In this document: one piece after another, positions 55,157-64,000 of the stretch | Layout of the letters: every line of letters begins with the position of its first letter | Numbering within the stretch: position 1 is the first letter of the stretch | Source of the DNA: Chloropicon primus | Taxonomy: Eukaryota > Chlorophyta > Chloropicophyceae > Chloropicales > Chloropicaceae | Reading direction: 5' to 3' | Length of the DNA: 64,000 bases | Assembly: GCA_023205875.1 (NCBI GenBank) | Contig: CP060764.1 | Span: 62,001 to 126,000, forward strand | Translations under genes and position numbers: made by a program | The notes under the pieces: model-generated | Database searches by the model: none | What the model was told of the DNA's origin: nothing | What the model saw: the letters and a program-made list of their open reading frames with translations, nothing else

Positions 55157-58100
55157 TCAGGCCTTCTTTGGTGGAGCTTTCGACTTGAGCTCGTCGACCA
55201 GGGGATTGCTGGTCATCTTTTGGGTCCCCTCGTCGTCTGCCTTGCCGCCGCCGCCGAAGGACATCATCATGCTGTTCCCCCCCGGGCTGCTCTGGTCGGC
55301 GCCGACCTTGTCGTAGGTCACGTCCGGGTACAAGGACTTGCGCTGCTTTTGGGGGGAGTAGAGCGGGTTCGAGTTCAGGGAGCCATTCGGCTTCTTTCCC
55401 TCGCCGCCATCCTCAGCCTCGGCCTCCTCCATCTTGGCAAGCATCTCCTTGTGGTTCAGAGACTTCTTCACGCTGTAGAAGATGGAGCCAGCGATGCTGC
55501 CGAGCATCAGTATCACGAAGGCCACGTTGATCAAGACCAAGAAGACGGAGAGGGACTCCTCGAAGTTCGAGATCCAGCCGTCCTCTCCCTGGTCCTTGTT
55601 CCTGGTGTAAAGGATGCAGCACTGCAGCGTGAAGGCCGAGCACGCCAAGCCCAAGCTCTCCATGTCGTTCAGGACCTTGAGGTCGAAGGGCATGGCCGCC
55701 ACGTGGGACACCAGGTAGAGGACCATCAGCCCCGCGGCGCAAAAGGCTTGCAGGAAAGGGTAGTAGGAGAGGGCCACCATGCAGAAGGCGATGGCAAGCT
55801 TCCTCATCATGATGAAGACCTCCCACCAGTAGTACTCCTTCCGGAACCCGTGGAAGATGAACCCGTAGAGCTCCAAGACCTTCTTCTCCTCCAGCCTGTT
55901 CCTGTTTTTGAGCAGCATCAGGAAGATGGTGAGGGGGATCCCGATGCCGTACAGGCAAACTCCGAGGAGACCCTTGAGGTAATTCACCTTGTAAGCCCCG
56001 TCACTCATGTCGCACTCCAAGGAGTAATCCGATTCGATGACGTAACGGTCCTCCTCGTACTCGAAGCAGTTGAACACGATGAAGGATTTGCTTGCCACCG
56101 CAGAGTGGACCATGAACATCAAAATCAGTATGGACACGAGCCAGGACGTGAAGTTCTCGGAGGCCAAGCTCCTCTCGTTCGAGCCCGAGTACATGAGTTT
56201 GGCGTCAATGTTCTTGCTGCCCAGGGTGTGGGTAACCGCGCTGCCGCCCGAGTTTTTGGCCAACAGGGCGAAGGCAGCGAACTTGACAAGGAAGAAGACT
56301 GCGGAGAAGAACACAAGCCCCACGGGTATCAGCAGCACCACGGTGAGCTGCCCATAGTACGACATGTCCGGAACCGGGGAGCTGCACCCGTTGAAGAAGA
56401 CGTTCATTCCGAGATCAATTCCACCACTGGCAACCGAGTCGCTGGACTCGAAGAAACTCATAAGGGTAGAGGACACCTTGGCTTGCAGCAGTCCTCCCAC
56501 AGAAACGTGCACGGTGTAGTTGTAGAAGATCTTGATCAGGGGAATAGGGGAGATCTCCAGCAAGGAATGCATTTTCTCCCTCATGGAAACGCTCCCCTGC
56601 TTCGGCTTCCTGGACCTGTGCCTCTGCAGGGCCAGGTGCAAGCTTTGGTGCTTCCTCTTGTTCACCAGAAAGCTGAGGAGGGTGAAAAACGTGACCAAAG
56701 CAATGCAGAAGGCGACCCACTTGCCCCAGACAAGGGAGCCTTCCGCATTGCTGTCTGCTTCGCAGATCTCGCAATTTCCCTCCTCGAACACTGACGATTT
56801 CCAGCCGTCCTTGCAGACTGCGCAGAGGACCCCTGTGTGCCCCTCTAGGCAGTTTCGCTCGTCCAGGGGTTCCCTCGTCCGGCCGCCAACACAATGCTCC
56901 TTCCTGTGGCAGTCTAGAATCATCGTCGCGTTCGGGGACGCTCTCCACTTTCCTGGAAGCAAGCGCATCGTGGCCAGAGTGGCGCCAGCTGTGCAGATGG
57001 CCCCCTCGGGGCAGAGGTTGCATTCTCTGTCACTTGGATTCACTTTGTAAAAGCCGACTCCACAAACGCAGTCGTCCACGTGGTTGGACGCCATATCCTT
57101 CGTCGTGAATTGAGGATCACACAGTGTGCACTCCGTGTCGTTCACGGCCTGGTCTTTGTACGTTCCAATCTGGCACGCCATGCACGCGTTGCCGAGGCGG
57201 TAGTAACCCGGCGCGCACACGCAGTCAACACCATTGCCCGTGCCGACGGAGTTCCCCAGGCAGATCTTTGGGTCGACGATTCCCTGCTTCGAGAACATGT
57301 AGTCGGAGAGTATAGGCCGGCTCAAGTAGGAATCGGCGACTTGCGAGGCGTTCCACCTCGTGGCAAATGGATCCCAGTCGCGTATGACCGCAAGCTTCTC
57401 CTGCAGAAGGGGCGGTTCTGAGACGTAGGTGTTGAAGACGTGAATCTGCCTCGACCCCCAACCATACACAGCGATCTTCGATATGTACTGCCCAAAGTTC
57501 TTGTCGTACTCCGAGTAATGGATGTCTTCTATCGCTTGTACGCCCGAATCGCCCATCTCACCAACGATGTTGGTGACGACGTAAGTGAATCTATACTTCT
57601 GAGCCTCGGTATTGTCCGCCGCGACGGATGGGATCTGGTTGTTGAAACGATCTCTAGCGATCATTCTCATGCTGACCTCCACGCCGGCCACCAAGTGGTT
57701 GAAAAATGTGTCATTCTCATACCCCAAGCACTCCACACCAACACAAAGCGTGGTCGCAGCCCGGTCGATGGGCGCCGAGTGCACAAGAAGCGTGGAACTC
57801 GCAGTGCTGGCATCCGCAGTTCGAAGGAGGGACTGGTTCTGGAACTGAAGATCAAGTGTGAACAGGCCAGCGTTTGTCAAGTTGAAGTCAAGGTAAAAGA
57901 CGTGCTGCTGGTCTTGATCGTAACGTATCTGGGAAACTTCGACGTTCTCAGTTTCTCCAGACAAGACACGCAATTCGATGTCCTTGACAATGTCTGCGTC
58001 GATCCCATGATTGTTTGCTTTGTTTGAGAACCTGTCGAGGGCATGAACCGTGAGCTCCAAATCCTTGCCAGCGACAGTTGGCGACTCAAACGTTGCGTAC

Positions 58101-61100
58101 GACAGCGGCGCATAGAAAATGTCTGAAATGACCTCGAACCAAACGGTGAGTGAACTGAGTTCCCCGCCAACTCTTAACCTGAGCATGGGAATAGCAGCGG
58201 TGGAGAGATTCACCTGTATGCTCAGAGGATCAAGGGACAGGACGTCATCCGCCATCAGCTGCCTGACTGAAAGCGCAGTATCATCCGCAGAAAAATCAAG
58301 TTGAACATGGCTCAGCACCTCGTCTTTCTCTTTCAGCAGAACCTTGTTCCCAAATTGATCCTTCAGGTCAACATCCACAGTGAAGTTGTTCCCTGCGACG
58401 ACCACGTCAGGAGTTACTTTGTACGTTGTCGTTACCGCATCATTCAGGTCCTTGACGGCAGGCTGGCTCGGACGAACTTGTAAACTCTTTCCGAATGGAA
58501 TGTCCTTCTGTACCAAACCAAGCGCGCTAACCAAATCATCACGTACATAAAGGCCGGACGAAGTTGGGGTGAAGGTAAGCATGTAGTTCCCGTTGCTTGT
58601 GTACACTATTTGGCCACTTATCGGCACAGTGTTGAGCCCGTTAGACCCTCCTTCAGGTTGAAACAAGAAATCCTTCTTGATCTTCTGGTCATGGAGCCCC
58701 TTGCTGATAATGTTGCCGTAACTGTCCTTCGCCGTGAAACCAGCTGTGCAGCCTACCCCGGCCACGCTGTCTGTGGTGCAATTGTTAGGGTCGGAGACAT
58801 CGAAATTCTCGTACCTCGGTGGCCCTGGAGACACCGTAACACCGAACGGACTGCCTGACACTTCGTATTCGCCATTAGGGTTGTAGGCCGTGACAGACAC
58901 GTTGTAATCACCCCCTTGGGTCAAAGCGAAGTATGCAACCAGGAGGCCATCGCTGTCCACGGAGAAAGTAACCGACGTAGCGTTGAAACCCTCTACATCA
59001 GTGGAATTGATGCGAGCCTCAAGCGTCATCCCGATGTCGTCCAACACGTTGCTTGGGTTCAAAGTGTTGCTGTAGGGATCATTGAGAGTCACTGTAATCC
59101 CCTTGGACTGGCCCGCCGTGACCATCGAAGGGATGCTCACGGTGCTAGTTGTCCAAGACAGTTCTTCCGGCTGATAAAGAATGGTATTCCCGTAGGGCGT
59201 CGAAACAGGAAAAGCTTCGTTTTCCCATTCCAACTGGTAGCTACCACTCGTTGTCACGTTAAACCTAGAGAGAGAGAGAGAGAAGGATGTCAGCGGCACA
59301 AAAATCGACGAGTAGAAACTTTTGGAACCACGGCTCACTCACCTCAACAAGATTTTGCCCTCCTGACTGCCGCTGTAATCGACATCGGCATCATATGTAA
59401 CGCTCTGGTTAACCTTGTTCACAAGCTGAGCGCTCAGGAGATCAGCGCCAGAATCATTGTAGCTCGCAACATTCAAGTAGCTGTCCTTTATGTTTATGCT
59501 CAACGTCATGTTTGAGCAGACCACGTACTCTTGACTGAATTCTTCATCATCGAAGGACGACTTATCCGCCATCATTTCAGCGGGAAGAACCTTGATGAAT
59601 TGTGGAACCTTAGTCAGCTGCTCCCACTGAAAGTTTTCCTCGTTTTGCATGTAGACATTCATGCGGAAATCCCCACTCTTCGAAATCATGAACTGAAGGG
59701 AGTGTGTGCCATCCTGCTCATCAACAGAATAAATGTCTTCACTAACATCCATCCCAGCATTTGATCCGATGCCCCAGTAGAGTGCCTTGAACGTTCCACC
59801 AGATGATTCCCGGTCGTTCCCTGCCTTGTCCTTTGTGTGCAGGGTTAGGGTGACCGTTTCCCCGGCAATTTTTTCGATAGCCTCGTTGCTGTCAGTGTAA
59901 TTCACCGTAACGTACGTCGTCCCAGACGCGTCGCTCCACGTGTTCTGCATGTTTGTGGTGAAGCTCGACGATCCAGTGTTTGTTCCGTCACCGTAGCCGT
60001 ACGTCCCGTCGTAATAGCCTCCGTCACCGTAGCCGTTCGTCCCGTCGTAATAGCCGGTCGATCCGTCGCCGTACATCCCGTCGTAATAGCCGGTCGATCC
60101 GTCGCCGTACATCCCGTCATAATAGCCGGTCGATCCGTCGCCGTACATCCCGTCATAATAGCCGGTCCCATCGTTATACCCCGACGTGTCGTTTGATGGC
60201 ACAGCTTTCGCCCACACAATATAAGTGTTCGCGACACTTGGGGCACCAACAACGGCCTCGAAGAACACAGTTATCTCATCCACTTGTATGGCGTTTGCAG
60301 TGTTTGATCCCGCATCATCATAAATCACGCTGGTCATGTTGATCACTGCGGTATAATAGCCAGGATCCACTGAAGACCCATGGCTAGCTGAAATATTCAA
60401 AGTATTACTTTCTGAGTAGCCGTACTTGGCGCCAGATATTGACGCATCCAGCCACGGATGCTCAAACTGGTTCCATTGCAAAGTAGAGAAGACAGAGGAG
60501 TTCAAAGTCTTCTCCATGGCTTGCTCGTGGGTGTACTCTGATCCAAGACTGTCTATCATGTCCTTGTTGTAGTGAAAATTGAAGACAGTGACCAAGCTGA
60601 AGGCCCCTTGGCCAGGAAGGACATCCATGAGCTCGACCGTGCTCTTCGTCATGACAAGAAGGTTTGGCAAGACTTTCAAATTCACTCTGATTGTCACAGA
60701 AGACAGCTGTGGGTCATTTGTTTCCAACGCAATCTCATCCGTGTAGTCCCCAACCGACAACATCTGTCCATTGAGCAGCAACGTAATCATTCTGGAATTA
60801 CTGCTGCACTGCTGAAAGTTGGGGGCACCCCAACTATCGTAATAATCTGCTGAGCCGCACAATCTACCGGCGGCCGCCGAGGGGTTGCACGTGCATTTCA
60901 TTACCGAACTCGACGCTGGACTGAAACTCAACCACTGTGAACTTCCCCTCGAGGCTTGGAGAATGAGCCTCAATTCACCATGGTTAGCAATGCTGATCTG
61001 GTGGTACACAAACTGGCGTTCTCTCGTCTCAATGTCGAGCTCCAAGATGTTGCCACTGCCAAGCGTCTGTCCGATGAGTTTCATGACAGGCTTTTCAATC

Positions 61101-62314
61101 ACCATACGGATCTGCGACGCGATGTTTCGGATTCCAACGCTCTCGGATTTGATCCACATCATGACCTTTTGGCTCACGTCGACCATCTCTGAACTCATGA
61201 CGAGCTTGAAGGTCACCGAGGACAGCGCTCTGACCAGGACGTAGACATAGGGGTTTTGAGGATGCTTTTGTACCAAGCCAAAGGGAGACGGCGAGCTAAC
61301 GCCGAATTCCACCCAGCTCGGCAAGTTCGTGGCATTGAATGCGATGACGCTGTCCAGCCTGTCCCGGTTATGCACTGTCAGGTACTGTGTTTTCCTTTCC
61401 CCTATTTCCATGTTCCTCGAAAACTGTGAAGGGTACCTAGAGTATTCTACGTGCCTCGACAAGGTCCACTGGAACGGCTCAAACTCTGGGGGTTCGCTGT
61501 TCCCCGGCCAGTGGGGCAGCCTCAAGAACGCTCTATACGGTCCCGTGCAACTCGTCCCGTAACCGCTCGGACTCGTCGTGCTGTATTCTTGGTCTTCGTT
61601 GAGCGGCTCAAAGTTTCTGTAAGGATCCGTGAACTCGAACCCCGCCGGGTTTTCCGCAAACGGCGAGTCCACGTTCCAGCCCGCCTCAGCACTGTGCAGG
61701 CAGTCTCTCGGGGCAAGCTTGTTCGCAGTGTACATGCAGTACTTTGTGTTGTGCGACACGCTCGCGTTCGGGTACTCCGGAATCAGGATCGAGGAAACCA
61801 GTGGAAACATCGGGTCATAAGGCGCCCTTCCAGCTGTCAGCTTCCACTGTGACGCGAACTCCAACCACTGGCAATCATTGTTCTGGCAGCCTATGAAATC
61901 CTCGTACTCCCCGCCCTGAGTCAAGTTCAGGTAAGCAGAAACGCTGAAGTGCATGAAGCTTTGGTTGTGGTTGAGCTCGATCGTCGGAGCGTGCCGCGTG
62001 CAGAATTCAAACAGCGAATCGTATTGCTCGACCATGTTCGGGGGAGCTGTCATGAACACGTGCATCGGCGTGTACGCTCCGTGTATGATGCCCCTCGGAA
62101 ACACCGGGTAGACTCGCGGCTGGCTTTCGTCCTCGTCGCTGGTGCTCCCGCCGTTCCCGTTCCCGTTCCCGTTCCCGTTCCCGTTCCCGTTGCTGCTTGT
62201 GAGCAAAACTCTGCCCCCGTGAGGTCCTTTCTCGGACCACGCTGCGCCCACGGCCAGGCCCTGAGCAAGGCAGACCAGGAGCGTGGCCAACGTCCAAAGC
62301 TGCTTCGCCTTCAT
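55157..62314 (-). CDS. Giant receptor-like membrane protein with filamin-type Ig repeats and a Cys-rich region, two exons
   Basis: Exon 1 is 62314-59343 and exon 2 59264-55157, joined across a 78-bp intron (GTGAGT...CTCTAG) that restores an Arg codon, giving 2,359 residues. It starts with a signal peptide (LWTLATLLVCLAQGLAVGAA), then a Gly-Asn dipeptide run. A long beta-rich ectodomain follows (about 50-1,640) with many N-glycosylation sequons. It holds a tandem repeat of STGYYDGMYGDG units (about 715-770) and filamin/invasin-like Ig repeats marked by KDSYGN, KDQFGN, LDRFSN and RDRFNN. A Cys-rich GCC2/GCC3-like region (about 1,670-1,880: CVCAPGYYRLGNACMACQIG, CVCGVGFYKVNPSDRECNLC) precedes about eight TM helices and a cytoplasmic tail ending SKAPPKKA. 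It is probably a cell-surface sensor or adhesion receptor; no kinase domain. TGTAA occurs at 55037-55041. Confidence 0.82.
59985..60180 (-). repeat. In-frame tandem repeat, about 36-bp unit (STGYYDGMYGDG)
   Basis: Four close copies of a 36-bp unit, plus two shorter diverged ones, inside exon 1 of the giant membrane-protein gene. All are in frame, encoding Tyr/Gly/Asp-rich repeats in the ectodomain. Confidence 0.92.
62154..62193 (-). repeat. (GGGAAC)n hexamer repeat encoding Gly-Asn run
   Basis: Six to seven GTTCCC units (GGGAAC on the coding strand) just after the signal peptide region of the giant gene. Confidence 0.9.
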
Positions 62315-63225
62315 AGCACTCGGACTGGACCAGTATAATCAATATTGGTGCGTATGTATGTTATGTGTCGTTGAGAGGAAGAGGACGCTGCTTCCCCCCC
62401 AAAACGAAAAAGGCGACACTGAAGAAGCCTCCCTCCCTCGCCTCACTTCACTTCGGTGCTGCGCCACGACTTCGTCTTCATGTTCTCTTGCTGAGACCGT
62501 GAGCCTGGGTCCCGAACCAGCATTAAACGGACACCAACGCTGACCCGTCCTCGTTTGGACGCCTTTAGGAGTCCGGACTCGACTGGAGGCTTCCCCAAGT
62601 CATCCGCGGGACCGAGGTCTCTCGTCTCGACCGCCTTTCCTGTCGCAGGCACTCAGGGGGGGGGACCAAAGCAACACTCTTGTCTGTGGTGGCAAGTATT
62701 CAAACTTCCGGACTGGTTGTCCTTGTCCGAGGAAACCTTCACCTTTCTGCGCAAGACGATGTCAGACAATTCAAAAGATCATGCAACGCGACGAGGGACC
62801 ATGTTCGGGTTCCAAAGATACCACCTTTGATCCTCCAGGGGGAAAACTTTCTCAAACAAGATGCCACCTTTGGGGGCAGCTCCTCTCCTCCTCTCTCCTC
62901 CTTCAGCTTTAGCTTTCTGTCTCCACAGCTTTCCGTCTCCACACGCGCCCCACGGTCTCCACACATATCTAACGACACCGAAAGAACTCCAGAGTTGAAT
63001 TGACTGTTTAGTGTTTGATTCGAGACGTTCCCCTGACGTTCAGCCGCCAGGAAGCGCCGGAGAAGAGGGGAACCGAAGCAGAAGAAACACAGAAACAGAT
63101 CGATCCTTGTCGACGAAGACGAGTCCTTCCTTCCTTGCTTGGTTTTATATTTTTGGTTCACCCTTGAGCTTGAGCTTGAGCTTCATACTCATAACCTAAT
63201 CCCATACTGCTTTCATCTCATCATC
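62315..63225. other. Divergent intergenic region, giant gene / NDP kinase
   Basis: Upstream region of both genes. A GAGCTT repeat (63165-63182) lies in the NDP kinase leader. There is a GGTCTCTCGTCTCGACC stretch near 62612 that only loosely resembles the shared motif. No coding signal found. Confidence 0.45.
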
Positions 63226-63681
63226 ATGTCGAACACGGAGAGGACTTACATCATGATCAAGCCTGACGGCGTCCAGCGCGGACTCATCGGTACGATTATC
63301 CAGAGGTTCGAGCAGAGGGGTTTCATCCTCAGAGGGTTGAAGATGATGAGCGTGGAGAAGTCTCACGCCGAGGCTCATTACGCTGACTTGTCCTCCAAGC
63401 CATTCTTCGGCGGACTCGTCGAGTACATCTGCTCCGCTCCCGTGTGCGCCATGTGCTGGGAGGGAAAGGACGTCGTGAAGACCGGAAGGAAGATCATCGG
63501 CGCCACCAACCCGCTCGCCTCTGAGCCTGGTACCATCCGTGGCGACTTCTGCATCGATGTCGGCCGCAACATCATTCACGGAAGTGACGCCGTCGAGAGC
63601 GCCCAGAAGGAGCTCGCCTTGTGGTTCCCTGATGGAGTCTGCGAGTACGAGCACGCCATGAAGCCATGGATCTACGAGTAA
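63226..63681 (+). CDS. Nucleoside diphosphate kinase
   Basis: Transfers the gamma phosphate between nucleoside tri- and diphosphates through a phosphohistidine. 151 residues from the ATG at 63226, the normal length for the cytosolic hexameric form. Sequence features: [16 protein letters not shown] at the start, the Kpn loop region, GPVVAM-like segment here [34 protein letters not shown], the active-site His118 in [12 protein letters not shown], and the C terminus WIYE. No targeting peptide. It is convergent with the partial gene at the window end. Confidence 0.97.
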   Translation: MSNTERTYIMIKPDGVQRGLIGTIIQRFEQRGFILRGLKMMSVEKSHAEAHYADLSSKPFFGGLVEYICSAPVCAMCWEGKDVVKTGRKIIGATNPLASEPGTIRGDFCIDVGRNIIHGSDAVESAQKELALWFPDGVCEYEHAMKPWIYE

Positions 63682-63844
63682 GTTAACGACAACAACGGCG
63701 GATCCACTCGACCGAGGAAGGGGGGGAGGAGGTGGTTCGTGCGGTTCGTTGCACGTGGACTACAATTCAAGCTTCTTTGAATCTATTTTTGATTTTGTCG
63801 TGAGCACACTTTGGTTTTGGTTTCTTCCTCTCCTCCCTCACCAC

Positions 63845-63870
63845 CCTTTCTCTCTCTCTCTCTCTCTCTG
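63845..63870 (+). repeat. (CT)n microsatellite followed by (CTG)n
   Basis: About ten CT units, then TGCTGCTGCTGCTA directly before the stop of the minus-strand gene. Confidence 0.85.
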
Positions 63871-63881
63871 TGCTGCTGCTG

Positions 63882-64000
63882 CTAGTCGGCGGTCCCGAAA
63901 AGTGCGGTGGAGGAGGACTCGAGTTCAAGGTTGGTCCACTCGTGGTACAGGGCCTCGAGGCGCTCCTGCCTCCTCTCGTATTCCTCCCTCGCCCTCTCCT
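63882..64000 (-). CDS. 3' end of an unrecognised gene (runs off the window)
   Basis: On the minus strand a frame enters at 64000 and ends at the TAG at 63884-63882, about 38 codons. It reads ...ERAREEYERRQERLEAL, then YHEWTNLELESSSTALFGTA and D, a charged amphipathic helix followed by a Ser-rich tail. A LeuxxLYxEWxxLxLE pattern of this kind is found at the C terminus of several coiled-coil proteins and some ABC-F ATPases; too little is visible to choose. Confidence 0.45.
   Translation of the reverse strand, partial: ERAREEYERRQERLEALYHEWTNLELESSSTALFGTAD

Noticed and set aside
59265-59342. Treating the two large minus-strand frames at 55-62 kb as two genes
   Set aside because: The upstream frame ends at a GTGAGT donor, the downstream one starts at a CTCTAG acceptor without an ATG, and the join restores a codon within an Ig-like repeat.
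1-64000. Transposons, virus-like elements, tRNA or rRNA genes
   Set aside because: No reverse transcriptase, integrase, transposase or capsid-like frames were seen, and no convincing tRNA A/B-box pair or rRNA segment stood out by eye. A covariance-model scan would be the proper test for tRNAs.

Overview
The window is gene-dense nuclear DNA of a eukaryotic alga, most likely a green alga (Chlorophyta, prasinophyte-like). Four things point there. (1) Plastid and green-lineage genes are present: a transit-peptide ferritin, a DUF1118/RIQ-type thylakoid protein, a plastid EF-G and a plastid-type phosphoglycerate dehydrogenase. (2) TGTAA, the chlorophyte poly(A) signal, lies just downstream of at least twelve stop codons. 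(3) Introns are few and short (78-206 bp, GT-AG, with a CTGAC-like branch point). (4) About 32 genes fit in 64 kb, some convergent neighbours only 20-120 bp apart. A BBSome gene (BBS8/TTC8) and an LRRC46-like gene imply a cilium, or a retained ciliary gene set. The species cannot be fixed from this sequence; a small-genome prasinophyte is my best guess.

Layout. 0-10 kb: 5' end of a membrane protein (-), ferritin (+), a bestrophin-family channel (-), and two tandem FAD2-like desaturases (-), one without a leader and one with a plastid-like leader. A six-unit, 182-bp tandem array lies upstream of the second desaturase. 10-24 kb: a 1,414-residue coiled-coil protein (+), RIQ/DUF1118 (-), a second coiled-coil protein (+), a two-TM RING protein (-), an unrecognised three-exon gene (-) and condensin II CAP-H2 (+). 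24-36 kb: plastid EF-G (+), THOC3 (-), SEC61 alpha (-), BBS8 (-), ATG10 (+), eIF3b (-). 36-48 kb: LRR protein (-), acylation-signal SAM protein (+), a type II membrane protein (-) with a stray copy of its own 3' end nearby, 7-dehydrocholesterol reductase (-), a small basic ORF (-), TRAPPC10 (+). 48-64 kb: a 60-residue protein (+), acetyl-CoA acetyltransferase (-), an LMW-PTP-like protein lacking its nucleophile (+), prolyl 4-hydroxylase (-), phosphoglycerate dehydrogenase (-), a 2,359-residue receptor-like membrane protein (-), nucleoside diphosphate kinase (+) and the 3' end of another gene (-). The genes form no operon; most are housekeeping functions in alternating orientation.

The most unusual signal is a recurring motif of about 40 bp. 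It occurs about 15 times, next to about 12 unrelated genes, just upstream of the start codon and always in the same orientation relative to the gene. In at least ten cases it lies inside an apparent 5'-UTR intron of about 155-210 bp, roughly 58-77 nt after a GT donor and upstream of a branch point and AG acceptor. SEC61 and RIQ each have two such introns in a row, separated by untranslated exons of 26 and 40 nt. This looks like either a family of related introns (introner-like elements) or a conserved intron-borne expression signal confined to 5' UTRs.
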